DNA of 64,000 nucleotides from Arthrobacter sp. DNA4 (GCF_024362385.1 NZ_CP101466.1:3906001-3970000); one strand, 5' to 3'; counted from the stretch's first letter, positions 16,695 through 25,540 are shown. Notes: generated from the sequence alone by a model not told the origin. Translations and numbers: made by a program.

Positions 16695-16725
16695 GCGGCC
16701 GCGGCGGGAAATCCGCCGCCGCCGC
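16695..16725 (-). terminator. Hairpin after the deacetylase gene
   Basis: On the minus strand AGCGGC...GGCGG pairs with CCGCC...GCCGCT around an ATTT-containing loop, followed by TT. It would end or attenuate transcription before the M20 gene. Confidence 0.5.
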
Positions 16726-16741
16726 TAATTGCCCACGGACG

Positions 16742-17686
16742 CTAGGCCAGCACCCCCTGCCGCACGACGGGCTTGAACTGTGCACCCGCGCCCGGGAATA
16801 CCGGCACCTCGATCCGCGCGTGGGTGTGGACCTCGGGGACCGTGGCCTGGGTGTGCCGGGCAATGTTCTCCATGGTGGTCACCCACATGCCGTCCATTGC
16901 CTTCACCCGCTCCATCAGCTGCTCCAGCGCTACAGCCTTGGACGGCCGGTCGGAAATGAACGGGTGGTTGGTGAGGACGAAGCAGCTGCCCTGGGAGTGG
17001 TGAGCCTGGGCTTCGAGGGTCCACATTTCCAGGACCTTGGCCGGGCTCTCGATCACGCCGCTGCCTGTAACGCCGGGGTAGAAGGCGTACTGCTCCCAAT
17101 CGTCAAGGGTCCAGTCCACGGGAATCTCCACGATGTCCCGGGGATCGTCCGCGGCGACAGCGAAGCGGTAGGGTGCGTCGCCGTCGAGCAGGCTCGAATC
17201 GTAGAGGAACCCGCGGTCCGCCAGGAGGCCCGGCGAGTGCCAGTTGAGCTCCCACCACGGAGCCCGGTACCCCACGGGCCGGACACCTGCGACTTTGGCC
17301 AGTGCCTCCAGGCCACGGTCGATGTAGCTGGCCTCGGTGGCGGCGTCGATGCCCTGCATGGGTTCGTGCAGGTAGCCGTGGTGGGCCACCTCGTGGCCGC
17401 CGTCCACGATCTGCCGGACCACGTCGGGGTAGGACTCGGCGGTGAAGCCGGGGATGAAGAAGGTGGCCTGGATGTCCTGGCGGGCCAGGATGGCCAGGAG
17501 CCGCGGGACCGCGATCTTGGGGCCATAGGACTGGTGGCTCATCAACGACATGCGCCGGGTGCCGGCGGGATCGTGGGCGATGGTGCAGGACTCGGCGTCC
17601 ACGTCGAAGGTGAAGGACGCTGCGGCCTTGAAGCCCTCGGGCCAGGTGATGGGGTGCAGGGCGTCCGCGATGGCGGGCTTGTTCAC
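16742..17686 (-). CDS. Polysaccharide deacetylase / PuuE-like hydrolase
   Basis: A 314-residue NodB-fold hydrolase without a signal peptide, so it acts in the cytosol and is unlikely to work on cell wall. FTFDVDAESC (about residues 25-34) gives the first metal aspartates, GHEVAHHGYLHEP (about 97-109) the two metal histidines, and YRAPWWELNWH (about 144-154) and TNHPFISDR (about 249-257) the remaining active-site blocks. Cytosolic members related to PuuE act as metal-independent allantoinases or on related amides. Standing beside an NCS1 permease and a PucR regulator, it is best read as an amide- or ureide-hydrolysing enzyme of nitrogen scavenging; this is inference. Confidence 0.85.
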   Translation of the reverse strand: MNKPAIADALHPITWPEGFKAAASFTFDVDAESCTIAHDPAGTRRMSLMSHQSYGPKIAVPRLLAILARQDIQATFFIPGFTAESYPDVVRQIVDGGHEVAHHGYLHEPMQGIDAATEASYIDRGLEALAKVAGVRPVGYRAPWWELNWHSPGLLADRGFLYDSSLLDGDAPYRFAVAADDPRDIVEIPVDWTLDDWEQYAFYPGVTGSGVIESPAKVLEMWTLEAQAHHSQGSCFVLTNHPFISDRPSKAVALEQLMERVKAMDGMWVTTMENIARHTQATVPEVHTHARIEVPVFPGAGAQFKPVVRQGVLA

Positions 17687-17699
17687 GGGAAATCCTTTC

Positions 17700-17720
17700 G
17701 GCGGGCGCAGGGCGCCCGCC
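17700..17720. terminator. Hairpin inside the permease-deacetylase operon
   Basis: GGCGGGCGC (17700-17708) and GCGCCCGCC (17712-17720) form a perfect 9-base stem with a 3-base loop between the permease stop and the deacetylase start. It may lower expression of the downstream gene or protect the upstream message. Confidence 0.55.
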
Positions 17721-17741
17721 AGGTTCTTCGGGGTGGTGAGC

Positions 17742-19301
17742 TTAGAGGGCGGGAAGAGCGGGCGTGCTCTCCGGGCTCCCTGCTTCGGGAGCGGTCGCGC
17801 CAGGGGTGGCGTCCACCTTCTGCGTGGTGCGCGGCTCCAGGGCGAGGTAGCGGATGTGCTGCCGCGGGCCGAGGATGGCGTACACCCCGGCGCTGGTCAG
17901 GCCGCCGGCCAGCCAGGACAGGTCCCAGCCGCCCAGGGCCACGGCGATGGGGCCCTGCATGATGGGGATCAGGCCGTACATGAACAGCCACGTAGCGAAG
18001 ATCCCGGCCACGAGGGAGATGACCCCGGCAAAGTTGACCACCGGCAGCCGCTTGGTGCCCACGCCGTCGAACAGACGGTCGGTGCCGCCCGGCCAGCGCT
18101 TCTCCAGCCAGAAGTAGTGCACCAGCATGATGCCGCCCCAGGCGGCCACCCATGCCACCAGGCCGATCAGCCAGGCGTCGAGTACCGCTGCGAAGTCCTC
18201 CTGGAAGATGAAGAAGACGACGGCGCCGAGCGAGAAGACGCCCACGAACAGGTTGAGTTTGCGGCGGCTGATGGAGATGTCCAGGGCCTGGGTGGCCACG
18301 GAGAAGGTGTAGATGTTCAGGATGTTGGTGGCGATGGGGCCGTGGAGCACCATGAGCAGTACGGGCAGCGCCATGGCGCCGAAGTTCATGACAATCAGCT
18401 TGCCGGGATCGATCTCGCCGCTGTTGGTGGCCAGGCTGGCGCCCAGGACGCCGAGCCACACCACGGGGATGAACTGGCCCAGTACCGAAGCGAGGTAGAC
18501 CTTCTTCTTGGGGACGCTGGTGCTGACGAACCGGGAGTAGTCCGCGGCGTAGGTGAACCAGGTGATGCCCCAGCCAATGCCGATGGCGGTCATCACGGCG
18601 CTCATGGCCGCGATGCGCTCGGAACCTTCCAGGACGGCGCCGGCAGGACCGGCGTAGCTCCAGTTGATGTCCATGCCGAACCATGCCACCGCGGACATCA
18701 CGGCCAGGATGAGGATGGTGGGCGGTACGGTCCATTTTTCGAAGGCGGCGATGGCCTTGTAGCCGAACCAGGCAATGGCAACCTGGAGGGCCATGATGAA
18801 GGTCGCAACGCCGATCTTCCAGGCGTAGTTGGGGGCTTCCGGGTCAACCCAGCCAAGGGTCCCGAAGAGCGCCATGACCAGGTCCAAGATGATCCAGGTG
18901 TTCACCGCGCACCAGCCGATGACCAGCAGGGCCTGGATGGCGGCCGGCAGGTAGTTGCCGCGCCGTCCGAATGCGGCCCGGGCCAGGACCATGCCGGTGG
19001 CTCCGGTCTTCTGGCCCAGGAGGACGAAGCAGCCAAAGAGCAGCATGCCGATCAGGTTGCCCAGCACCAGGACGGTAATGGTGTCCGCGAGTCCGAGTCC
19101 CAGCTGGATACCGAGTGCCCCCAGCACCCAGTTGATGGGTGCCAGGTTGGCGCCCGCCCAGATCCAGAACTGGCCGGATACCTTGCGTGTGCGTGCTGAT
19201 TCGGGGATGGGCTGCAGCCAGGCTTCATGGTCCACGGCGCTGTGGTCCTGTGTGGCCTGGTCAGGTTGGCCGTGCGTGGCTGTTGAAAGCTTTTCTTGCA
19301 T
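17742..19301 (-). CDS. NCS1-family nucleobase/hydantoin/allantoin permease
   Basis: A 519-residue membrane protein with about 12 helices. The start of helix 1 (FWIWAGANLAPINWVLGALG) is the NCS1 signature, followed by the helix 3 block TGMVLARAAFGRRGNYLPAA and GWCAVNTWI; WGITWFTYAADYSRF is the conserved segment of helix 6. The N-terminal 40 residues are soluble. The ATG at 19301 has GGAGG before it; the open frame upstream is not needed. It is first in a minus-strand series with the deacetylase-like and M20 enzymes and divergent from PucR, so it probably imports their substrate. Exact substrate is unknown. Confidence 0.93.
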   Translation of the reverse strand: MQEKLSTATHGQPDQATQDHSAVDHEAWLQPIPESARTRKVSGQFWIWAGANLAPINWVLGALGIQLGLGLADTITVLVLGNLIGMLLFGCFVLLGQKTGATGMVLARAAFGRRGNYLPAAIQALLVIGWCAVNTWIILDLVMALFGTLGWVDPEAPNYAWKIGVATFIMALQVAIAWFGYKAIAAFEKWTVPPTILILAVMSAVAWFGMDINWSYAGPAGAVLEGSERIAAMSAVMTAIGIGWGITWFTYAADYSRFVSTSVPKKKVYLASVLGQFIPVVWLGVLGASLATNSGEIDPGKLIVMNFGAMALPVLLMVLHGPIATNILNIYTFSVATQALDISISRRKLNLFVGVFSLGAVVFFIFQEDFAAVLDAWLIGLVAWVAAWGGIMLVHYFWLEKRWPGGTDRLFDGVGTKRLPVVNFAGVISLVAGIFATWLFMYGLIPIMQGPIAVALGGWDLSWLAGGLTSAGVYAILGPRQHIRYLALEPRTTQKVDATPGATAPEAGSPESTPALPAL

Positions 19302-19408
19302 GGGGGCCTCCGTGAGGTGGATAAGTACATACAAGGCTATGTGGCCCTCATCACAAGCAACAAGATACAATCTGTCGAACAAATCCCTCTTCTACGTTAC
19401 GGACTGTC

Positions 19409-21010
19409 GTGTCAGTGTTTCTTGGCGAAATACTCGCCCACCCCGCCCTTGCCGCCGCAGATCCCGTGGTCCACCCGGAAGGGGCTATGGCGGCCGCCCA
19501 GCCGGTCCGTTGGGTCCACTCCAGCGAGGTGCTGGACATCGCTCCCCTGCTCCGAGGTGGGGAACTGCTGCTCTGCGGCGGGATCACGCTGGCCACCGCC
19601 ACTCCGGCCAAACGCGGGGACTACGTCCGTGAGCTGGCTCAGCGCGGCGTCGCTGCCCTGGCCATCGAGACCGGCGGTGCACTGCCGGAAATCCCTGCAG
19701 ACATGCTTCAGAAGGCTGAGGAATACGGCCTCCCCGTGGTGGAACTGCGCAAGGTGGTGCCGTTCGTCGGCGTCATGCAGGCCATCAACTCCATGCTTGT
19801 CAGCGAATCGGTGGGGCACCTGCAGCAGGCCGATGCCGCCACGCGCGCCATGGCTGCCGAGCTGGCCCATGGCGCTTCACTGGACAAGATCCTGGGCGTG
19901 CTGGCAGGCATCACCGCCTCAGCCGTAAAGCTCACCTCCCCGTGGGGAGTAACCATGGGCAGCGCGGCGCCGGAGGGCTGGAGTAACGGGGTAGACGCGG
20001 AAGCGGGAGAAGGAACAGCGGACGACGACGGCACCGGGCCAGGTGGGCACGGCGGCTTTTACCCGGTGGCCGGCGGAACGGTCATCACCGTGGACATCCC
20101 CGTGCGCGGGGTCCTCATGGGACGGCTCGAGGTGCACGTGCCGGATGTCGCGGATACGGCGCTGGCCCAGGTGGCCGGGGAGCGCGCCGTGGACATCCTG
20201 GGCCTGGCGCTGCTGCAGCACACGCCTCCGGGACTGCATGCCCTGGCTGGTGCTGAACTGATGCGCGCCGTGCTGAATTCCGCACCGGAGTGGCGTCTCG
20301 AGCAGCTGGCCCCCGGCGCCGGCTTCCCCACGGACTCCCCTGCCGTGGTGGCCGCCATCCACGCGGCTGCGCCGCAGGAGCTGCGTGGTGCCATCGAGAA
20401 CTGCCTCAGCTCACAGCGGATCCCCTGCGCCGCCTACCTTGACGACACCGAGCTGGTGGTGATGATCGGCCTGCCGTGCACCGAGACTGCCGGGGAGCGG
20501 CGGCTGCTCCTGGAGTCCCTGCAGGGACTGGAAGGGGATCACGACGCCGTGATCGCTGTGGGGCCGCTGGCAGAGGGGGTGGCGGAGGCAGCCTGGTCAC
20601 TGGCGGAGGCCCGCCGCGCCCTGGAGGTGCGGCAGATCCGCCGGCGGAACGCGTCGGCGCGCAGGCGGTATCCGTCCCGGGGCCTGGTTGTGGTTGATGC
20701 CCAGGACGCTGCCGTGGAAAGCCTCGCGCTGACCTGCCTGGATGCCTCGTCCCGGGAAGCGTTCGTGAGCCGACAGTTGCGGGCAGTCCTGGAGCATGAT
20801 GCACAGCGGCAGTCCCAGCTGCTGGAGACCCTGCAGGTGTGGCTGGACTCCGGTTGCAACACAGCCCAGTCGGCACGCGAACTGCATCTGGAGCGGCAGT
20901 CGATGCATCACCGGCTGCAACGGATATTTGAACTCTGCGGCGGTGATCCCCGCGGTACGGGGCGGCTCGCGGCGCTGCATCTGGCGGCGAGGATGGCCGG
21001 GCTGCCCTGA
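19409..21010 (+). CDS. PucR-family transcriptional regulator
   Basis: A 533-residue regulator starting with GTG. Residues about 5-130 are the purine-catabolism regulator N-domain (RGGELLLCGGITLATATP, KAEEYGLPVVELRKVVPF). A GAF-like middle part follows, and the C-terminal 60 residues carry the PucR helix-turn-helix (LLETLQVWLDSGCNTAQSAR, LHLERQSMHHRLQRIFELCG). PucR proteins activate ureide, purine or other nitrogen-source genes. It diverges from the NCS1 permease with 107 bases between them, so that operon is the likely target. The start lies in a stretch with weak ribosome-binding signal. Confidence 0.93.
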   Translation: MSVFLGEILAHPALAAADPVVHPEGAMAAAQPVRWVHSSEVLDIAPLLRGGELLLCGGITLATATPAKRGDYVRELAQRGVAALAIETGGALPEIPADMLQKAEEYGLPVVELRKVVPFVGVMQAINSMLVSESVGHLQQADAATRAMAAELAHGASLDKILGVLAGITASAVKLTSPWGVTMGSAAPEGWSNGVDAEAGEGTADDDGTGPGGHGGFYPVAGGTVITVDIPVRGVLMGRLEVHVPDVADTALAQVAGERAVDILGLALLQHTPPGLHALAGAELMRAVLNSAPEWRLEQLAPGAGFPTDSPAVVAAIHAAAPQELRGAIENCLSSQRIPCAAYLDDTELVVMIGLPCTETAGERRLLLESLQGLEGDHDAVIAVGPLAEGVAEAAWSLAEARRALEVRQIRRRNASARRRYPSRGLVVVDAQDAAVESLALTCLDASSREAFVSRQLRAVLEHDAQRQSQLLETLQVWLDSGCNTAQSARELHLERQSMHHRLQRIFELCGGDPRGTGRLAALHLAARMAGLP

Positions 21011-21108
21011 TCTCCTCCGGGCCTCCGCTTCCGGGCGTATGCTTGCCGGGCATTGCCTTGTGGCCGGGCCCCCAGGTCCGGGCCACTCGGATGGAAAGGG
21101 CTTGGTGG

Positions 21109-21885
21109 ATGGCAAAGCGGAATACTTCCTCAGTGGGTGCGCCGTGCTGGGTCGACACCTGGCAACCGGACCCCCAGGGGGCCAAAGAGTTCTATGGCGG
21201 ACTGTTCGGCTGGACGTTCGACGAGGCGTTACCGATGCCGGGGTTCGAGGGTGGGTACTGGCTGGCACGCCTTGACGGCCGCTCTGTGGGCGGCGTGGGG
21301 CAGGCCCCGCCGGGGTCGCCCGCGGGTTGGCTGACCCATGTCCGTGTGCGTGATATCGGGCAGGCCTCAGCTCTCGCTGAGCAGGCGGGAGGCCGGCAAC
21401 TCGGGACCATCGATGCCCGGGCCCATTCGCAACTGGTTGCCGATTCCTCCGGCGTGCTGTTCTGCCTGCGGCAGGCGGGCGTCAACGACGGCGTTGAGCT
21501 GGCAGACCAGCCCAATAGCTGGGCCATGAGTTCGCTGCACACCCCGGAGCTTGGAAAGGCCCAGGAGTTTTACAAGGCAATGTTCAACTGGGAGCTGAAG
21601 TCACCGCTGGACGCGCCCTTTTCACTGTGGCTTCTCGAAGACCAGCTGGTGGCCGTCGCCACCGCCACCGACGGCGTGGCTGTTCCTCCGCATTGGAGTG
21701 TGAACTTCGGGGTCACCGATGCAGACAGGACCGCTGACCGGGCCGTTGCCCTGGGCGGCGGCATTGTCATGGCGCCGATGGATACGCCGGGGTTCCGGAG
21801 CGCCGTGATCAGCGACCCCTGGGGCGGTGTGGTCGCCGTCAGCGCGGTCGGGACTCAGACCGGCACCCCGGCGGCACTGCCCTGA
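21109..21885 (+). CDS. Two-domain VOC (glyoxalase-fold) protein
   Basis: A 258-residue protein with two vicinal-oxygen-chelate domains. Domain 1 spans about residues 9-115 (PCWVDTWQPDPQGAKEFYGG) and domain 2 about 135-250 (WAMSSLHTPELGKAQEFYKA). Both keep the beta-alpha-beta-beta-beta layout; the second has WSVNFGVTDADRT and ends with FRSAVISDPWGGVVAVS. This type resembles hydroxylase-like CFP32 proteins rather than true glyoxalases, and the activity is unknown. ATG at 21109 was chosen because the domain begins at once after it. It converges with the IclR gene. Confidence 0.88.
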   Translation: MAKRNTSSVGAPCWVDTWQPDPQGAKEFYGGLFGWTFDEALPMPGFEGGYWLARLDGRSVGGVGQAPPGSPAGWLTHVRVRDIGQASALAEQAGGRQLGTIDARAHSQLVADSSGVLFCLRQAGVNDGVELADQPNSWAMSSLHTPELGKAQEFYKAMFNWELKSPLDAPFSLWLLEDQLVAVATATDGVAVPPHWSVNFGVTDADRTADRAVALGGGIVMAPMDTPGFRSAVISDPWGGVVAVSAVGTQTGTPAALP

Positions 21886-21895
21886 CCTGGCAGCG

Positions 21896-22732
21896 TCAGA
21901 TTCCCGTGCGGCCACCCAGCCGGCCGGTCACTTTGGCGGCGGCGGCCATGCAGGCCTCCCCCAGACTCTCGAACTGTTCCTTGGACACCCTGAACCGCGG
22001 AGCCGGAATCAGGACGGCCGCCACAACGTCGCCGCGGTGGTCGCGGACGGGCGCGGCCACGCCCACCTCGTCCATGGACGATTCGCCGTAGTTCCCCGCC
22101 CATCCCCGCTGCGCAACATCCTGGAGCCTTGCTTCGTAGGCCGCCAGTCCGTCGTCGTCCAGTCCCGGGAAGGTGATGGTTCCGCTGCGCAACAGTTCAC
22201 GCACCCGCTCGGCCGGCAGCGTGGACAGGAACACCTGGACCGAGGCACTCATCGCATCCCGGTAGCGGGCGCCCAGGGGCGTGGTGTGCTTGATCTGGTG
22301 GTGGCTGGCGATTTGCTCCACGCAGATGGCCTCGTCACCGTTCCACAGCATGAGGGCACTGGTTTCGCCGGTCTGTTCGGTCAGCTGCCGAAGGACGGGG
22401 TAGGCAACGCGGCGTTCCTCCATCTCGGCCAGCAGCGGTCCGGCGACGGCGATGAGCCCCAGGCCCAGCCGGAACCGTTTGGTTTCCGGGTCGCGTTCCA
22501 CCAGGTTTTCCTGCTCGAAGGTGGCCAGGATCCGGGACACGCTGCTTTTGTGCATGCCCACGCGGTTGGCGATTTCCGTGACGCCCAGCAGCGGTTCGTC
22601 CGCCGTGAAGGTCCGCAGGACGGCTATGGCATTGACGACGACGGAGGCTCCTTTGGCGTCCGTCCCGCCGTTGGTGCCGGCTCCGTTGCCAGTGCTGTCA
22701 GAAGTTATTGCAGGAGTCATGGTGGACACCAT
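21896..22732 (-). CDS. IclR-family transcriptional regulator
   Basis: A 278-residue IclR regulator. After a 30-residue polar leader the winged helix occupies about residues 35-90 (LLGVTEIANRVGMHKSSVSR) and the effector-binding domain about 105-270 (MLWNGDEAICVEQIASHHQI, GWAGNYGESSMDEVGVAAPV). It lies immediately downstream of the creatinase gene, same strand, separated by a strong terminator, so it has its own promoter. The perfect repeat CTATCG-TCTG-CGATAG begins 7 bases before its ATG and may be its autoregulatory site. Control of the creatinase-permease operon is the obvious inference. Confidence 0.93.
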   Translation of the reverse strand: MVSTMTPAITSDSTGNGAGTNGGTDAKGASVVVNAIAVLRTFTADEPLLGVTEIANRVGMHKSSVSRILATFEQENLVERDPETKRFRLGLGLIAVAGPLLAEMEERRVAYPVLRQLTEQTGETSALMLWNGDEAICVEQIASHHQIKHTTPLGARYRDAMSASVQVFLSTLPAERVRELLRSGTITFPGLDDDGLAAYEARLQDVAQRGWAGNYGESSMDEVGVAAPVRDHRGDVVAAVLIPAPRFRVSKEQFESLGEACMAAAAKVTGRLGGRTGI

Positions 22733-22738
22733 CTTTCC

Positions 22739-22754
22739 CTATCGTCTGCGATAG
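22739..22754. promoter_or_regulatory. Inverted repeat at the IclR gene start
   Basis: CTATCG (22739-22744) and CGATAG (22749-22754) are a perfect 6-base inverted repeat with a 4-base spacer, directly upstream of the IclR start codon. I found no second copy upstream of the creatinase or permease genes by eye, which weakens the case for it as a regulon site. Confidence 0.5.
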
Positions 22755-22760
22755 ACGCCG

Positions 22761-22792
22761 AAGGCGGCGCCGTGGGTTCACGGCGCCGCCTT
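22761..22792 (-). terminator. Terminator of the creatinase operon
   Basis: AAGGCGGCGCCGTG (22761-22774) pairs perfectly with CACGGCGCCGCCTT (22779-22792) around a 4-base loop, 15 bases after the creatinase stop. The arms differ from the dispersed hairpin family. Confidence 0.85.
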
Positions 22793-22806
22793 GGCTGTTC
22801 AGTTAC

Positions 22807-24063
22807 CTATGCCCCGACGATGTTGTGTTCCGGGCCGAAGGGGAACTTGGTGATGTTCTCCACCGAGTTGTCCTCGCCGATCACCAGGATGTCGTGCTCG
22901 CGGTAGCCGCCGGCGCCCGGCAGGCCGTCCGCCACCGTGATCATCGGCTCCATGGAAACCACCATGCCCGGTTCCAGGACGGTGTCGATGTCCTCGCGCA
23001 GCTCCAGCCCGGCTTCGCGGCCGTAGTAGTGGCTCAGGACGCCGAAGGAGTGGCCGTAGCCGAAGGTGCGGTTGGCCAGCAGGCCGTGGCTGATGTAGAT
23101 CTCGTTGAGCTCTGCGGCGATGTCCTTGCAGACGGCGCCGGGCTTGATCAGTTCCAGGCCGCGCTCGTGCACCTCGACGTTGATGTTCCACAGCTCCAGC
23201 GAGCGCTCGTCCGGCTGGCCCAGGAAGAGGGTCCGCTCCAGGGCGGTGTAGTAGCCGGAGGTCATGGGGAAGCAGTTGAGCGAGAGGATGTCGCCCTGCT
23301 GCAGCTTGCGGGTGGTGGCCCAGTTGTGGGCGCCGTCGGTGTTGATGCCGGACTGGAACCACACCCAGGTGTCGCGGACCTCGCGGTCCGGGAAGGTCCT
23401 GGCAATCTCGTGCACCATGGCCTCGGTGCCGATGAGGGCCACCTCGTACTCGGAGATTCCTTCGCGGATGGCGTTGCGGATGGCCTCGCCGCCCAGGTCG
23501 CCGATGCGGGCGCCATGCTTGATGACTTCGATTTCCTCGGCGGACTTGATCATGCGCTGGCGCATGGCGTCCTGGGAGACGTCCAGGAGCTGGGCGCCCG
23601 GGAAGGCGGCGGCGATCTTTTCGCGGGTCAGGCCCGGGAGGAAGTCGTCCTCGACTCCCAGCCGGCTGGCCTTGACGCCGCGCTGGCGCAGGGCTTCCTG
23701 GAGGCCGAAGTAGAAGTTGTCGCGGCGCCAGTCGGTGTAGACGATGTTCTCGCCGTAGGAGGTGCGCCACGGCATGCCGGCGTCGATGTTGGCGGTGACG
23801 GTGACGGAGTCGTCTGAGGTGACCACCAGGGCGTAGTTGCGGCCGAACGTGGTGTACAGGAAGTCGGAGTAGTACTTGATGCCGTGGTAGCTGGTGAGGA
23901 TGACCGCGTCCAGCTCCTTGGCGGCCATGATCTTGCGGAGGCCGCCAAGGCGGCGCTCGAACTCCGCGTCGGAGAACGTGAGCTTGCCCTTGGTGCCGTT
24001 GTGCAGGACCTTGAGGCGATCGAGTTCGGCGATGGAGGAGGCGTTGTCGGCAGTGATAGTCAC
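22807..24063 (-). CDS. Creatinase (creatine amidinohydrolase)
   Basis: A 418-residue pita-bread-fold enzyme of the M24 family that splits creatine into sarcosine and urea. It keeps the residues known for Pseudomonas creatinase: Phe and Arg in FLYTTFGRNYALVV, the catalytic His in FQSGINTDGAHNWATTRK, Tyr and Glu in GYYTALERTLF, Arg in HYYGREAGLELRED and Glu in VVSMEPMI. These positions are not shared with M24 aminopeptidases, which would show five metal ligands instead. It starts with GTG after AAAGG. An MHS-type permease lies 106 bases upstream on the same strand. No sarcosine oxidase or urease is present in the window, so the rest of the pathway lies elsewhere. Confidence 0.92.
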   Translation of the reverse strand: MTITADNASSIAELDRLKVLHNGTKGKLTFSDAEFERRLGGLRKIMAAKELDAVILTSYHGIKYYSDFLYTTFGRNYALVVTSDDSVTVTANIDAGMPWRTSYGENIVYTDWRRDNFYFGLQEALRQRGVKASRLGVEDDFLPGLTREKIAAAFPGAQLLDVSQDAMRQRMIKSAEEIEVIKHGARIGDLGGEAIRNAIREGISEYEVALIGTEAMVHEIARTFPDREVRDTWVWFQSGINTDGAHNWATTRKLQQGDILSLNCFPMTSGYYTALERTLFLGQPDERSLELWNINVEVHERGLELIKPGAVCKDIAAELNEIYISHGLLANRTFGYGHSFGVLSHYYGREAGLELREDIDTVLEPGMVVSMEPMITVADGLPGAGGYREHDILVIGEDNSVENITKFPFGPEHNIVGA

Positions 24064-24169
24064 GGGTGGTGCCTTTCTAGTGGGTGCCAGCTGCTGTTGG
24101 TGCAGTTGGTGTTGTTTGCGTAGTGAGGTTGGTCTGTGTACCCGGAAGGGTTAGGGGCCGTCTGGTTGG

Positions 24170-25540
24170 TCAGAGGTGTTTGAGGGGCTTGCGCGACGTT
24201 TCGGCGGCGAACAGCACGGCCATGAGGGACACGGCGGATGCGGCCACGAGGTACCAGCCCGGCGCCAGCTTGCTCTGGGTCATGCCGATCAGCAGGGTGG
24301 CCATGAAGGGCGCGGTGCCGCCGAACAGCGCGTTGGAGAGGTTGAAGCTGACGGCGAAGCCGCTGTACCGGACTTTGGTGGGGAACAGTTCGGCCAGGAA
24401 GCTGGGCAGCGTTCCGTCATTCAGGGTGAGCATGCCGCCCAGCAGGATCTGGACCAGGACGATCACCAGGAAGTTGCCCGTGTCCAGCAGCATGAAAGCG
24501 GGAACGGTCAGCAGCATGAACAGCACGGACGCGGTGATCAGCATGCGCTTGCGGCCGAACCGGTCCGAGGCGAGGCCGGTCAGGAAGATGAAGCCGATGT
24601 AGCTGGCCAGGGCAATGGTGGTGGCCAGGAACGACTCAGTGGGACCGAAGCCCAGTTCCTCGGACAGGTAGGTGGGCATGTAGCTGAGGATGACGTAGAA
24701 ACCGACGGCGTTGAGCAGCACGGCACCGCAGGCGATCAGCAGCTGTTTGCGATAGGTCCGGAACATGTCCAGCGCAGGGGCTTTGGGAGCGGATTCCTCC
24801 TGGTCGGCCAGGGCCCGGAAGGCAGGCGTTTCCTCGAGCTTGGTGCGGATGTAGCGGCCGATCAGGCCCATGGGGGCGGCCAGCAGGAACGGCAGCCGCC
24901 ATCCCCACTCGTGCAGTTGGTCAGTGCTGAGTACCGAGCTGAGGAGCGCCGCGATCAGTGAGCCCAGGAGCAGGCCGGCGGCGGTACTGGCGGGCACGAC
25001 GGCGGCATAAAGTCCGCGGCGGTTGGCCGTCGCGTATTCCACCAGGAAGGCTGATGCTCCGGCGTATTCACCGGCCGCCGAGAAGCCCTGGACCACGCGG
25101 ACCAGGAGCAGCAGGAGCGGGGCCAGCATGCCGATGGTTCCGTAGCCGGGGATGAGGGCGATGCAGAAGGTGGAGACGGACATGATGACGATTGAGAGGG
25201 ACAGTGCCTTGCGCCTGCCCAGCTTGTCGCCGATATGCCCCCAGAAGAAGCCGCCCAGGGGACGGACGAAGAAGGAGATCGCGAAGACGGCGAAGGTAGC
25301 CAGCAGCGCGGTCTGCCGGTCTGCTTCAGGGAAGAACACCGACGAGATGACGGCCGCGAGGTAGCCGTATACGGCGTAGTCGAACCACTCGACAAAGTTG
25401 CCGATGAAGCTCGCGGTGACCACCCGGCGTCGAACGTCCCTGCTGGCAACGGCGTTGTCCGTGCCGCCACCGGCCCGGGCGGGACCGTTGGCGTCAGCGG
25501 CAACCATCCCTGCCTCGGGTGAGTTTTGTTGGGTGCTCAT
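24170..25540 (-). CDS. MHS-type MFS permease, likely for creatine or a related substrate
   Basis: A 456-residue 12-helix transporter of the metabolite:H+ symporter group. The family blocks are present: SFIGNFVEWFDYAVYGYLA at about residues 40-58, FFVRPLGGFFWGHIGDKLGR with RKALSLS (loop 2-3), and GFSAAGEYAGASAFLVEYA (about 155-173), typical of ProP, ShiA and KgtP relatives. It lies just upstream of creatinase on the same strand and is probably in its operon, which suggests creatine or another guanidino compound or betaine as cargo. This assignment rests on context only. Confidence 0.9.
   Translation of the reverse strand: MSTQQNSPEAGMVAADANGPARAGGGTDNAVASRDVRRRVVTASFIGNFVEWFDYAVYGYLAAVISSVFFPEADRQTALLATFAVFAISFFVRPLGGFFWGHIGDKLGRRKALSLSIVIMSVSTFCIALIPGYGTIGMLAPLLLLLVRVVQGFSAAGEYAGASAFLVEYATANRRGLYAAVVPASTAAGLLLGSLIAALLSSVLSTDQLHEWGWRLPFLLAAPMGLIGRYIRTKLEETPAFRALADQEESAPKAPALDMFRTYRKQLLIACGAVLLNAVGFYVILSYMPTYLSEELGFGPTESFLATTIALASYIGFIFLTGLASDRFGRKRMLITASVLFMLLTVPAFMLLDTGNFLVIVLVQILLGGMLTLNDGTLPSFLAELFPTKVRYSGFAVSFNLSNALFGGTAPFMATLLIGMTQSKLAPGWYLVAASAVSLMAVLFAAETSRKPLKHL

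Noticed and set aside
16615-16863. An 83-codon N-terminal extension of the M20 amidohydrolase
   Set aside because: Arg/Pro/Ser-rich and overlapping the end of the deacetylase gene; the ATG at 16614 has a proper ribosome-binding site.
17550-19199. A 549-codon open frame antisense to the NCS1 permease
   Set aside because: No recognisable domain; explained by codon bias of the permease, which has full family motifs.
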